Assembly (NCBI RefSeq): GCF_000373585.1
Contig: NZ_KB891907.1
Span: 147,476 to 211,475, forward strand
Source of the DNA: Streptomyces sp. MspMP-M5
GTDB lineage: Bacteria > Actinomycetota > Actinomycetes > Streptomycetales > Streptomycetaceae
Direction of reading: 5' to 3'
DNA: 64,000 nucleotides
Part shown: positions 1-7,730 of the stretch, in pieces
How the letters are laid out: every line of letters begins with the position of its first letter
Position numbering within the stretch: position 1 is the first letter of the stretch
Position numbers and translations under genes: made by a program
Notes under the pieces: model-generated
Databases searched by the model: none
The model's input: only the letters and a program-made list of their open reading frames with translations
What the model was told of the DNA's origin: nothing

Positions 1-761
1 CCCCGGAGCGCCCCGGCAGCCCGGGCGGTCTCGTCATCCGCGACCTGGGCTGCGGCACGGGCTCGATGGGCCGCTGGCTCGCGGTCCGGCTGCCCGGCCC
101 CCAGCACTGGGTCCTCCAGGACCACGACGCGGATCTGCTGGCTCGCGCCGCGCGCCGGATGCCGTCAACCGCCGCCGACGGACGGCCGGTTAGGGCCGCG
201 ACCGCGCACGGAGACTTGACCGCCCTGACCGCCGAGACGCTCGCCGGCACGTCCCTGGTGACCGCCTCGGCACTGCTCGACCTGCTCACCCACGACGAAC
301 TGGAAGCCCTCGCCGCGGCCTGCACGGGCGCCGGCTGCCCGGTCCTGCTGGCGCTCTCGGTCACCGGCCGGGTCGATCTCGCCCCGGCCGACCCGCTCGA
401 CGCCGCGCTCGCCGCCGCGTTCGACGCCCACCAGCGGCGGACCGCGGGCGGGCGCCGGCTGCTGGGCCCGGACGCGGTCGCGGCGGCCACCGAGGCGTTC
501 ACCCGGCGCGGCGCGCGGGTGGTGACCCGGCCCAGCCCCTGGCGGCTGGCCGGGCCCGAGCGCGCGCTGACCGAGCACTGGCTGCGGGGCCGGGTGGCCG
601 CCGCCCGGGAGCAGCGCCCGCAGCTGGCCTCCGCGGCCGAGGGATATCTGCGGCGGCGCCTGGCGGCGTGCGCGGCGGGGAAGTTGGAGGTCACGGTGCA
701 CCACACCGATCTGCTGGCGCTACCTGGACCGGCCCCGGTGCCGGCTCCCCGCACGGGCTGA
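1..761 (+). CDS. SAM-dependent methyltransferase, 5'-truncated by window edge
   Basis: The reading frame is already open at base 3, so the start lies outside the window. The first visible residues contain a class I methyltransferase motif I (DLGCGTGSMGRWL), the glycine-rich loop that binds S-adenosylmethionine. An ATG at 66 falls inside this motif and cannot be the true start. The rest is a Rossmann-type alpha/beta protein whose substrate cannot be read. The stop TGA shares one base with the ATG of the next gene (TGATG at 759-763), which implies translational coupling. The neighbours (RibD-like reductase, creatininase-family hydrolase, GTP cyclohydrolase II) suggest that it methylates a pterin- or flavin-like metabolite; that role is inference. 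Confidence 0.85.
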   Translation, partial: PERPGSPGGLVIRDLGCGTGSMGRWLAVRLPGPQHWVLQDHDADLLARAARRMPSTAADGRPVRAATAHGDLTALTAETLAGTSLVTASALLDLLTHDELEALAAACTGAGCPVLLALSVTGRVDLAPADPLDAALAAAFDAHQRRTAGGRRLLGPDAVAAATEAFTRRGARVVTRPSPWRLAGPERALTEHWLRGRVAAAREQRPQLASAAEGYLRRRLAACAAGKLEVTVHHTDLLALPGPAPVPAPRTG

Positions 762-1789
762 TGATCCGTCACCTCTGGCCCTGGGCGAGGGTGGCCGGCG
801 GACTGGCCATCCTGGCGGTACTGCTGTGGCACCTGGGCTCCGGCGTCTTCGTCGACGGCCTGCGCCGGATCGACGCCGCCACCCTGCTCGCCGGGGTGGG
901 CATCGGCGTGCTGACGACCGTGTGCAGTGCCTGGCGGTGGCGCCTGATGGCCCGCGGCCTCGGCCTGCGGCTCCCGCTGGGCCGGGCGGTGGCGGACTAC
1001 TACCGTGCGCTGTTCCTCAACGCCGCGCTGCCCGGCGGCGTGCTGGGCGACGTCCACCGCGCGGTGCACCACGGCCGCACCGCGGGCGACGCGCGGCGGG
1101 CCGCCGGCGCGGTGGTCCTGGAGCGGGCCGCGGGGCAGCTGGTCCTGCTCGCGGCCGGGGCGGTGGTGCTGACCGTCCGGCCGTCACCGGTGCGGACGGC
1201 GCTCGGCCGGGCCCTCGGCACACCGGAGACCGGACCGCTGCTCGCGGTGGCCGCCGTGTGCGCGGTCGGCATCCCGGCGGCCGCACTGCTCGTCCGTGCA
1301 CGCCGGCGCCGCAAGGGCGCGCCCGTACGGCCCGAGGGCCGGCTGCGCACCGCGCTGGCCGAGGCCCGGCGGGCCGGCGCCGCCCGCGCGCTCTGGACGG
1401 GCGTCGCGGCCTCGTCACTCGCCGTGCTCGCCGGCTATGTGGCGACGTTCCTGCTGGCGGCCCGGGTCGCCGGAGTACGGGCGCCGGCCGCCGACCTGCT
1501 GCCGCTGGTGCTGCCGGCCCTGCTGGCCATGGCCCTGCCGCTGAACGTCGGCGGCTGGGGGCCCCGCGAGGGCGCCGCGGCCTGGGCCTTCGCCGCCGCC
1601 GGGCTGGGAGCCGGGCAGGGCCTGGCCACCGCCGTCGTCTACGGCGTGCTCGTCCTGGCCGCGAGCCTGCCCGGCGCCGGGGTGCTGCTGGTCCGCTGGG
1701 GTGCCGGGCTGCGCGCCGCCCGGCGGCCCCAACTCCAGCTCGAAGAGCGTGTCCTCGCCGAGTGCGGACCGCCGGACCGGCGGCCGTAG
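761..1789 (+). CDS. Flippase-like integral membrane protein (lysylphosphatidylglycerol synthase TM family)
   Basis: A hydrophobic protein of about 342 residues with multiple membrane helices and the layout of the PF03706/UPF0104 family (membrane part of MprF and glycolipid flippase-like proteins). Typical features are a helix right after the start (MIRHLWPWARVAGG), the stretch DYYRALFLNAALPGGVLGD, and a glycine-rich LNVGGWGPREG near the C-terminus. The chosen ATG overlaps the upstream stop by one base; an in-frame start 93 bases earlier would lie inside the methyltransferase gene. The last ~18 residues (from about LQLEERV) look like an extension into the 3' part of the convergent reductase gene, so the natural stop may have been lost. 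It could export or present the product of the cluster; no direct evidence. Confidence 0.8.
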   Translation: MIRHLWPWARVAGGLAILAVLLWHLGSGVFVDGLRRIDAATLLAGVGIGVLTTVCSAWRWRLMARGLGLRLPLGRAVADYYRALFLNAALPGGVLGDVHRAVHHGRTAGDARRAAGAVVLERAAGQLVLLAAGAVVLTVRPSPVRTALGRALGTPETGPLLAVAAVCAVGIPAAALLVRARRRRKGAPVRPEGRLRTALAEARRAGAARALWTGVAASSLAVLAGYVATFLLAARVAGVRAPAADLLPLVLPALLAMALPLNVGGWGPREGAAAWAFAAAGLGAGQGLATAVVYGVLVLAASLPGAGVLLVRWGAGLRAARRPQLQLEERVLAECGPPDRRP

Positions 1790-2554
1790 GGCCCGCCGCA
1801 TCACCGGCGTACCGGGAAAGCGCAGGCCGGGCACGCCGTCGCCGAGCAGGACCGGCGCGACGGTGAGGTACAGCCGGTCCAGCGCCCCCGCCCGCAGGAA
1901 CCGCGAGACGGTGACCCCGCCGCCCTCGACCAGCAGGCGGCCCAGGCCGCGCGCCGCCAGCGCGGTCCGCAGCCGCGCCGGGGCGAACGCGTCCCGCCCG
2001 GACAGCGCCAGCACCTCGACGCCGTCCCCGACGCGTTCCGGGGCCACCCCCGGGCCGACCACCCACAGCGTCGGCGCCGCACCGTCGGTGAACACCCGCC
2101 GGTTCCGCGGCACCCGCCCGCCCGGATCGAGCACCACCCGCACCGGGTCGGGCCCGGCACAGGCGCGGACGGTCAGCCGGGGGTCGTCGGCCACCGCGGT
2201 CCCGGCACCGACCACCACCGCGTCGGCCAGCGCCCGCAGCCGGTGCAGATGGCGGCGGTCCGCCTCCCCGGTGACATAGTCGGCGTCGCCGGTGCGGGTC
2301 GCGATGAAGCCGTCCAGGCTCTGCCCGAGCTGGCCGAACGCCACCCGGGCCCCGGCCAGGCACAGCGGCAGATACCGCTCGGCCAGCTCCGCCGCGGCGG
2401 GCGAAAGCACCCGGGCCGCGCGCTCCCCACCGCCGCCGCGGCCGTCCGCGCCGTCCGCCGACAGCCCGACCGCCACCGCGTCGCCCGCGCCGCGGACCCC
2501 GAGCAGCAGCTCCCAGACCTCCGCCGCGCCCAGCGGATCAGCCGCCGCCGACAC
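1415..2554 (-). CDS. RibD C-terminal-type pyrimidine nucleotide reductase with run-on tail
   Basis: Residues of about 65-265 match the RibD C-terminal / dihydrofolate reductase-like fold: FGQLGQSLDGFIA near the front, then VVVGAGTAVADDPRLTVR (a strong RibD_C signature), RRVFTDGAAPT and LLVEGGGVTVSRFL. Such enzymes use NADPH to reduce the ribosyl group of diaminopyrimidine ribotides to ribityl. There is no deaminase domain. The start is GTG, overlapping the end of the upstream creatininase-family gene by 17 bases. The domain ends near base 1735, but no stop occurs in frame until 1415, so about 110 non-conserved residues are encoded antisense to the flippase-like gene. This suggests that the native stop was lost. 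Confidence 0.85.
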   Translation of the reverse strand: MSAAADPLGAAEVWELLLGVRGAGDAVAVGLSADGADGRGGGGERAARVLSPAAAELAERYLPLCLAGARVAFGQLGQSLDGFIATRTGDADYVTGEADRRHLHRLRALADAVVVGAGTAVADDPRLTVRACAGPDPVRVVLDPGGRVPRNRRVFTDGAAPTLWVVGPGVAPERVGDGVEVLALSGRDAFAPARLRTALAARGLGRLLVEGGGVTVSRFLRAGALDRLYLTVAPVLLGDGVPGLRFPGTPVMRRALRPPVRRSALGEDTLFELELGPPGGAQPGTPADQQHPGAGQARGQDEHAVDDGGGQALPGSQPGGGEGPGRGALAGPPAADVQRQGHGQQGRQHQRQQVGGRRPYSGDPGRQQERRHIAGEHGE

Positions 2555-3290
2555 CGCACACCTCCGGGTACCCGTCGAACGCCTCGGCCAGCCCCGCCAG
2601 CAGCGCCCGTCCCTTCTCGGCCGTGGCCAGCGACGGCCGCCCGATCACCCCGGACGCGGTGTAGGCGGCCATACCGAGGGTGAGCAGATGGGGCCGCGCG
2701 CCGCCGCCGTGATCTGCGGCGGCATACCCGTCCCGGACCACCTCGGGACGGGCGTGCAACAAAATCGAGGTCTCGGTCTCGCCGGCGTGCATGTCGTCGT
2801 GGGCGGAGGTCTCGATACCGGCCCGCCGGCGCGCCGCGTCCCAGTCCGCCGGGCCGGGGAAGAGCGCCATCCGGATGCCGTCGTCCGCCGCGGACTCCTG
2901 GACGACGTTGCGCAGCACGTAGTTGCCGCCGTGGCCGTTGACCAGCACCAGCGCGGCGAGGCCGGCGCGGTGCAGCGACCCGGCGATGTCGCTCACCACC
3001 GTGTGCAGGGTCCGGGCGGAGAGACTGACGGTGCCCGGCCAGCCGGCGTGTTCGTGGGAGCACGAGAACGTCAGCGGCGGCAGCAGCAGCACGTCGTGGC
3101 GCGCGGCGATCTCCTCGGCGACGGCGCAGGCGATCAGGGTGTCGGTGGTCAACGGCAGGTGGGCGCCGTGCTGTTCGAAGCTGCCGACGGGCAGCAGGGC
3201 CAGCGCGGGACGTCTGGTGCGGATGTCCTCGGTGGTGTCGGTCGGCAGTCCGGCGGGCGAACTCCGGTGTCCCGGTGCGGTCGTGGGCAT
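2538..3290 (-). CDS. Creatininase-family amidohydrolase (possible formylaminopyrimidine deformylase)
   Basis: A protein of 250 residues with creatininase-family motifs: LPVGSFEQHGAHLPLTTDT (metal ligands Glu, His, Asp), LVLVNGHGGN, and DMHAGETETS. Family members hydrolyse amide bonds using two divalent metals; they include creatininase, the mycofactocin peptidase MftE and the archaeal deformylase ArfB, which removes formate from the formylaminopyrimidine ribotide made by archaeal GTP cyclohydrolase III. The neighbouring cyclohydrolase is of the Met-type thought to stop at that same intermediate, so a deformylase role is attractive but inferred. The start is ATG at 3290; only about 105 bases separate it from the divergent cyclohydrolase gene. 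Confidence 0.85.
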   Translation of the reverse strand: MPTTAPGHRSSPAGLPTDTTEDIRTRRPALALLPVGSFEQHGAHLPLTTDTLIACAVAEEIAARHDVLLLPPLTFSCSHEHAGWPGTVSLSARTLHTVVSDIAGSLHRAGLAALVLVNGHGGNYVLRNVVQESAADDGIRMALFPGPADWDAARRRAGIETSAHDDMHAGETETSILLHARPEVVRDGYAAADHGGGARPHLLTLGMAAYTASGVIGRPSLATAEKGRALLAGLAEAFDGYPEVCGVGGG

Positions 3291-3383
3291 CGGCGGCTCC
3301 GATTCGCCGGCAATCCGGCGCGAGTGGGCGGGAGTCGGCGGATCCGCGAGGGCCGGGCCGGCCGCCGCGGGTCCGCACGCGGG

Positions 3384-3389
3384 TACGAT
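3384..3389 (+). promoter_or_regulatory. -10 element (TACGAT) for a leaderless ribA-like transcript
   Basis: TACGAT ends six bases before the ATG at 3396 and no Shine-Dalgarno sequence lies between them. In streptomycetes this spacing is typical of leaderless mRNAs. The -35 region is not a clear consensus. Confidence 0.45.
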
Positions 3390-3395
3390 CATGCC

Positions 3396-4049
3396 ATGAC
3401 GGACTCCGATGGCGCGTCCGGCGCCGCTGACGAGGGCGTGCGACGGGTGGTGGAGGTCCGACTCCCCACCACCTACGGGGAGTTCCGGGCGGTCGGCTAT
3501 CTCGACCGCCGCACCGGCACCGAGCAGGTTGCCCTGGTCCAGGGGGATCCGGCGGGGGAGCGGGTGCTGACCCGGCTGCATTCGGAGTGCCTGACGGGCG
3601 ACGCCTTCGGCTCCACGCACTGCGAGTGCGGTGAGCAACTGGCCGCGTCGCTCCGGGCGATAGCGGAGGAGCGGCGCGGCGTCCTGCTCTACCTCCAGGG
3701 GCACGAGGGCCGCGGCATCGGGCTGCTGGCCAAGCTGCGGGCGATGCGGCTTCAGTAGGACGACGGTCTGGACACGGTGGACGCGAACCTCGCGCTCGGG
3801 CTGCCGGCCGACGCCCGCGACTACGCCTGCGCGGCCGGGATGCTCCGCGACCTCGGCGTCCGCTCGGTACGACTGCTGTCGAACAATCCGCGCAAGGGTG
3901 AGGCGCTGGAGCGGTACGGGGTCCCGGTCGCCGTACGGCTGCCGCTGCTGGTGCCGCCCGGCGCGGAGAACCTCCGCTACCTCCGCGCCAAGCGGGAGCG
4001 GCTGGACCACGACCTCCCGCATCTGGACGGCATCCCCGGCCCGCCCTGA
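3396..4049 (+). pseudogene. ribA: GTP cyclohydrolase II, Met-type, interrupted by an in-frame TAG
   Basis: The frame encodes a complete 217-codon cyclohydrolase II except that codon 121 (3756-3758) is TAG. Before it are the zinc cysteines (ECLTGDAFGSTHCECG, Cys65, Cys76, Cys78) and HEGRGIGL with the catalytic arginine. After it the family sequence resumes in the same frame (GLDTVDANLALG, SNNPRKGEALERYGV, NLRYLRAKRERL). Residue 117 is Met in KLRAM, where ordinary RibA has Tyr (KxRAY). In S. coelicolor SCO6655, as I recall the literature, this change leaves the enzyme releasing the formylaminopyrimidine intermediate. The stop is a recent nonsense mutation, a base-call error or a readthrough site. 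Truncation at 120 residues would remove part of the active site. Confidence 0.85.
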
Positions 4050-4191
4050 CCAGGAGACCTCGATTTGTCCGGATCGCGCCAAAATTTCCTGTCCCCACAT
4101 CTACACATAAAGGCGACATAAGGGCAAAATAAAGGTGCGCGGCTGATGCCACGCGACACGGCCCGACTTGTGAGCGAAGGAGGCGAGTCGT

Positions 4192-4632
4192 ATGGCCGAC
4201 GTCTCACACCCCAGGGGAGATCTCGCTGGTCACCCCGACGTTTCCGAGATGAGAGAGCGGTTTGAGCGGACGGTCGGCGGGCGTGATGTGGTGCTCGTCG
4301 ACGGGCCGGTCTTCCTGGTCGGTCTGTACTGCGCGGTATCCCCGTGGATCGTGCACTTCACCGCCTCGCAGCCGGCGCTGATGAGCCACAACCTCATCGT
4401 CGGCATCGCGATCGCCCTGCTGGCGGTCGGGTTCACCGTCACTCCGGAGCGCATGTACGGCCTCAGCGGTGCGATGGCTGCGATCGGTGTCTGGCTGATC
4501 ATCTCGCCCTGGGTCGTCGGGCGCGGCCCCGACGCGGGGGTCATCTGGAACAACGTCGTCATCGGCGCCCTGACGTTCCTGCTGGGCGCGCTGTGTGTCG
4601 CCGTGGCGTCGAGGAGCCGCCGTGTCACGTGA
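4192..4632 (+). CDS. SPW-repeat membrane protein
   Basis: A 146-residue membrane protein with two SPW repeats: Ser-Pro-Trp at residues 50-52 (AVSPWIVHF) and 105-107 (IISPWVVG), each inside a pair of hydrophobic helices, giving about four membrane spans. The N-terminal 30 residues are charged and cytoplasmic-looking. The PF03779 family is common in actinobacteria and has no established function. The ATG follows a good ribosome binding site (GAAGGAGG). Upstream is an unusually AT-rich stretch (about 4080-4135) that probably holds the promoter. It appears monocistronic, because a strong hairpin terminator follows. Confidence 0.88.
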   Translation: MADVSHPRGDLAGHPDVSEMRERFERTVGGRDVVLVDGPVFLVGLYCAVSPWIVHFTASQPALMSHNLIVGIAIALLAVGFTVTPERMYGLSGAMAAIGVWLIISPWVVGRGPDAGVIWNNVVIGALTFLLGALCVAVASRSRRVT

Positions 4633-4663
4633 GACGCGCCCCCGCGCGGGCGCGTGAGAACCA

Positions 4664-4709
4664 CCGGCCCGCCTGCCCTTCGGTTACAGAGCGACGGCAG
4701 GCGGGCCGG
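4664..4709. terminator. Bidirectional hairpin terminator
   Basis: A perfect 14 bp stem (CCGGCCCGCCTGCC at 4664-4677 with its complement at 4696-4709) and an 18-base loop lie between the convergent SPW gene and the small minus-strand gene that ends at 4745. Confidence 0.7.
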
Positions 4710-4744
4710 GCACGTCCGGCGGCGTACGGACGGTTCCCAGTCGA

Positions 4745-5005
4745 CTACCGACGGTGGTCGGAATCCCGGCCGGGCGGCCGGTTCGGCGTGACGAGCTGCC
4801 CGGCCACACCGGCCAGCACCAGCCCACCGGCCAGCACCAGCCCGTGCGCCAGCGCCACCCCGGTGACCAGCACCGCGATCGCGGTGGCCAGTATCAGCCA
4901 CACCGTCCAACGCCGGAACGGCGCCGCGGTTGCCGCCCAGGGGGCGGCATCGGGCGGGAACTCCTCCGCGAGCTCACGGAGTCGGGGGTCGTCGTCGGGG
5001 CACAC
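4745..5005 (-). CDS. Small membrane protein, DUF3040-like, probably N-terminally truncated
   Basis: Encodes 86 residues: an N-terminal acidic segment (CPDDDPRLRELAEEF), a basic turn, and two hydrophobic helices around residues 33-53 and 56-70. The DDPRL motif followed by two helices resembles the DUF3040 family of streptomycetes, but members usually have about 15 more residues with a short helix before DDPRL. Here the frame opens at a GTG only a few codons before the motif, exactly where the repeat-bearing island begins. I infer that the original 5' end was replaced. No ribosome binding site is convincing. Confidence 0.55.
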   Translation of the reverse strand: MCPDDDPRLRELAEEFPPDAAPWAATAAPFRRWTVWLILATAIAVLVTGVALAHGLVLAGGLVLAGVAGQLVTPNRPPGRDSDHRR

Positions 5006-5040
5006 AAGCGTTGTTGTGCCCTTGGGGTGCTTGCGCCTAA

Positions 5041-5275
5041 CCCCACGTTGTCGGCTTCCTCGCCGTAGCGGTTCGCCATTTTGCGTCTGGCGGCGCTTGC
5101 CGTTTGCGCCTGCGGCGCGTTTCCCGGCCCGCTTCGCGGGCTTGTTGGTCCGCTGCGCGGGGCTGTTCGGCCGCGGTGCCGGGCCTCCGGGGCAGGGGGT
5201 GGGTCCGGACTGCTTCGCTTTACGTCCGGACCCACCCCCTGCCCCTCCGACCCGTCCCCTCCCGTTGGGGAGTGG
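5041..5275 (+). repeat. Left copy of a ~240 bp long inverted repeat
   Basis: This stretch matches, with scattered substitutions and small indels, the reverse complement of 8062-8303. Shared blocks include ACGTTGTCGGCT, GGCGGCGCTTG, CCCGCTTCGCGGG, GGTCCGCTGCGCGGGGCTGTT and TCCGACCCGTCCCCTCCCGT. It is full of small palindromes with GCTTCGC or CTGCGC centres and contains a 22 bp hairpin. Neither copy encodes a plausible protein. Confidence 0.85.
5189..5245. other. 22 bp perfect hairpin in the left repeat
   Basis: Arms 5189-5210 and 5224-5245 are exact complements around a 13-base loop (TGCTTCGCTTTAC). The partner hairpin in the right repeat has a T-A pair where this one has G-C (arm position 14), a compensatory change. 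It could act as a terminator, but the covariation suggests that the fold itself matters. Confidence 0.75.
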
Positions 5276-5359
5276 AGAAAGGCCCAGATCCCTGACCGAT
5301 AGTTGAATCTCTCAACCACTCTGGCGCTTACGCGGGCGGAAGGATCGGCCCGCCCTGGT

Positions 5360-5611
5360 CTACTCCGGCGAAGTGCCGTTCACCGACGGAGGATGGTTGG
5401 CCGAGAGGGTTCTGACGTACTCGTACGCGGCCAACTCGAAGCGGTCATCCCCGGTTTCACGCGCGTGCTCCACACACCACTCACGAGCCTCACCAGGGGA
5501 GGCGGTATCCACGCAGAATTCCCCGCAGACAAGGCACTTGGCCACGTGCCGCACACTCCACTCCGGATCGATCTGGAGAGCCCATTCCGCCACCCTCTTA
5601 CGCTCCCTCAT
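5360..5611 (-). CDS. DUF7848-like small protein with cysteine/histidine cluster
   Basis: An 83-residue soluble protein with a compact metal-binding look: KCLVCGEFC near the middle, then WCVEHARETG, giving a CxxC...C...CxxH pattern, followed by a conserved-looking RFELAAYEYVRT. I recognise the streptomycete family tentatively called DUF7848; its function is unknown. The ATG overlaps the TGA of the upstream gene (ATGA), so the two are probably co-translated. It is the last gene before the left inverted repeat. Confidence 0.7.
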   Translation of the reverse strand: MRERKRVAEWALQIDPEWSVRHVAKCLVCGEFCVDTASPGEAREWCVEHARETGDDRFELAAYEYVRTLSANHPPSVNGTSPE

Positions 5612-5853
5612 GACGTCCCCTCCGGACCTTTCGGAGTCTCTTCGACCGCATCCTGCAAGGCTTCGACACATGCGGGCAGAGCGGTCAGAATCTCTTCCGC
5701 CTCATGCTCAGTCAGCTCATCGACCCACGCGATACGGGACCTGAGGGCATCCCGTGCGGCATCGAGCTGGCGGTAGAGCCCCCGATACCGCACGTGCCGG
5801 TTCCACGCTTCCTCGATCTGGTCGCACCACTGCGGCCGGGCGTCCCCACTCAC
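5608..5853 (-). CDS. Hypothetical protein, helical, upstream of the DUF7848-like gene
   Basis: With the GTG at 5853 this is an 81-residue, mainly helical, charged protein (QWCDQIEEAWNRHVRYRG, then RQLDAARDALRSR and LTEHEAEEILTALP). The frame stays open upstream to an ATG at 5973, but those 40 residues look non-coding, so the shorter form is preferred. It overlaps the next gene by four bases. I do not recognise the family; it probably works with its DUF7848 partner. Confidence 0.5.
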   Translation of the reverse strand: MSGDARPQWCDQIEEAWNRHVRYRGLYRQLDAARDALRSRIAWVDELTEHEAEEILTALPACVEALQDAVEETPKGPEGTS

Positions 5854-6030
5854 CGGGACACTGCCTTCCGCGTGTGGCGGTGCCTCTCCAACTCCAGCGT
5901 GCACATAGCTGCGAGCGCACGTTTGCCGTTCTTCCGGTGCTCGGCGCGTTGCTTCACCAGTTCCGCGCATCAACAGGCTTCGGCTCCGGGTACGGGTCCG
6001 GCAGGTGCACGGGGTCGCTCAGACCGGGCA

Positions 6031-6345
6031 TCAGCCAGCCACCTCCACCCCGTGAATCCAACGCGGCCCCGCGTCGACGCCGTGTACCGCGAGCCACAGC
6101 GCCCGGCGCCGGGCACGCTGCAGCCGCCGCTCCTGGCGCTCCTGGGGGGTCAGGATGTACGGACGGATCAACGCCACATCCTCACCCCGCAGCAACCGCT
6201 GTTCGGCGGGGACGCGCGGGATGCTGAGCGTGGGGGTGTCGGGGTGTTCGGGGGTGGAGGGTGCGTCGCCGGACCGGTGACGACCCTTGCCGGGCAGTAA
6301 CGCCCGAAGCAGCAGTTCGAAGATCCACGCGCTATGTTTGCGCAT
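6031..6345 (-). CDS. Hypothetical protein with amphipathic N-terminus and basic C-terminal helix
   Basis: A 104-residue protein starting MRKHSAWIFELLLRALLPG, an amphipathic or membrane-associating helix, followed by a proline-rich linker and a strongly basic helix (TPQERQERRLQRARRRAL). The ATG at 6345 has a clear GGGAGG ribosome binding site nine bases upstream, which decides against an in-frame ATG 30 bases earlier. Similar proteins sit beside XRE regulators in streptomycetes, but no function is known to me. A terminator separates it from the XRE gene, so it probably has its own promoter. Confidence 0.6.
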   Translation of the reverse strand: MRKHSAWIFELLLRALLPGKGRHRSGDAPSTPEHPDTPTLSIPRVPAEQRLLRGEDVALIRPYILTPQERQERRLQRARRRALWLAVHGVDAGPRWIHGVEVAG

Positions 6346-6451
6346 GTCGTCAACCTCCCAGGGGTTGATGGCCATGCCCCCGGGCCGTCGCCACGGTCGC
6401 GGGGGTCTGCTGTCGGTCGGACGGGAGTGACCGTATGGCCCCTGGGAAGAA

Positions 6452-6478
6452 GGAGGGGGCACACTTTGTGCCCCCTCC
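6452..6478 (-). terminator. Terminator of the XRE regulator gene
   Basis: A 12 bp perfect stem (GGAGGGGGCACA with TGTGCCCCCTCC) and a 3-base loop directly abut the stop codon of the XRE gene at 6480. Confidence 0.75.
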
Positions 6479-6479
6479 C

Positions 6480-7730
6480 TCAGACCGTCAACATGCCGAT
6501 CTTGACGGCGAGTTCGCTTGCTCGGCGCCGCTGAGCCGGGTTCTTGGACTCGCTCTCTTCCAACACGATGCGCCTGGCATAGCCGTTGTAACGGATGGTT
6601 TCCGGCGCAGCTTCGTAAGCCTTGTCGAGAGTGGCTAGCGCAGCTTCGGTCTGCCCATCGAGCTGGTATCCGCGCGCTTCCTCAATGCGATGCCTGGCAC
6701 GGCGGGGGCGCGAAGGGATTGCGGTGGCGTCCGCAACGGCCGCTTGGCGAACGCTCTCGGCTCCCGCATGTAGCTCAACTGCGACAGTGACCGCGTGTGC
6801 CCCTATAACGGTTCGCGAGAATGACGTTACGGGGTGGTAGTAGTCGGCGGGCAGTCGTGCAGCCATAGCACGGGCTGTGTCCCAGTATCGCCAGGCGGTT
6901 CCCGTTTCACCACGACGGGCGGCCGTGTATCCAGCTTCGAATTGGAGGGCTCCGGTGATGGCGAGTACATCGTCACTGGCGTCGGGCAAGAGCGGTTCCA
7001 GATACCGGAGCGTCTCCAGATTCACCGCGTCCGCCGCGTCGAAGTGAGCGGGACCGCTGTCACGATGGGCTTGTGTCGCGAGCCAAGCCGCGACGCCGAT
7101 TGCGTGAGGATCTGCGGATTCTTGTGCGGAGACCATCCCGCGCTCCACGACACGCCACAATAGCGAGGCGTCGGGCTGGTACGCGATGAAGAACTGGCTC
7201 AGGCTGTACACCTCCGACAAGACAGCTTGAGCTGTGCGTCGCTCGCTCGACGAGTCGGCTTGGAGCACGGCAAGTTGCGCATCCTGAATGAGATCGGGCA
7301 ATAGGGCCCCGATAGCGTCACGGTGATTGGGTGCCGAGTGCCGGGCACTCCAAGCACATTCAAGGCGTTGCCGCAGGTGCGCTTGAGTTGGGGCCTCTCC
7401 CTGTGTCGTCAACGGAAACGCGTTGATGGCTGAGCGCACCAAAGGGAGTCGAGCGTGTCCGGGGCCGGTAAACAACTCAATTGCCATTGACTGATCACCA
7501 GTGAGTTCCGATAGGTCACCGACCCTCAGAGCTTCGGCAATGCGCAAAACCATGGGGAGCTTGGGCATTTGAAGGCGCCCACCCTCAACTTGCTTGACCC
7601 AACTCGCTGACTTCCCCAGTAGACCAGCCATGACACCACGGCTCATGCCGCGACGGGTCCGAAGGATCTGCATCCGCTGTCCGAAGGCAACCGGCTCAGC
7701 GAACGGGTCCGAGGTAGTATCTGGAGACAC
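6480..7730 (-). CDS. XRE-family helix-turn-helix regulator with TPR-like C-terminus
   Basis: A 416-residue protein with an N-terminal XRE-type HTH (residues 17-70: FGQRMQILRTRRGMSRG, LLGKSASWVKQVEGGR, MVLRIAEALRV). A long helical region follows, with TPR-like repeats of the kind seen in Streptomyces XRE regulators paired with small proteins (tryptophan/alanine-rich ATQAHRDSG, TAWRYWDTARAMAARLP). The GTG at 7730 is preceded by AGAGGGG; longer alternatives lack conserved sequence. Base composition is visibly lower in GC than in neighbouring genes, consistent with transfer. It probably senses an intracellular signal and controls the small genes of the island; targets are unknown. Confidence 0.85.
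   Translation of the reverse strand: MSPDTTSDPFAEPVAFGQRMQILRTRRGMSRGVMAGLLGKSASWVKQVEGGRLQMPKLPMVLRIAEALRVGDLSELTGDQSMAIELFTGPGHARLPLVRSAINAFPLTTQGEAPTQAHLRQRLECAWSARHSAPNHRDAIGALLPDLIQDAQLAVLQADSSSERRTAQAVLSEVYSLSQFFIAYQPDASLLWRVVERGMVSAQESADPHAIGVAAWLATQAHRDSGPAHFDAADAVNLETLRYLEPLLPDASDDVLAITGALQFEAGYTAARRGETGTAWRYWDTARAMAARLPADYYHPVTSFSRTVIGAHAVTVAVELHAGAESVRQAAVADATAIPSRPRRARHRIEEARGYQLDGQTEAALATLDKAYEAAPETIRYNGYARRIVLEESESKNPAQRRRASELAVKIGMLTV

Larger units (their letters stand above)
5006..5359. other. Gene-free stretch holding the left inverted repeat
   Basis: No credible gene. It begins with a short inverted repeat (GGGCACA ... TGTGCCC, about 5000-5025) next to the truncated DUF3040-like gene, then the left copy of the long repeat, then about 80 bases up to the stop of the DUF7848-like gene. 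Confidence 0.6.
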
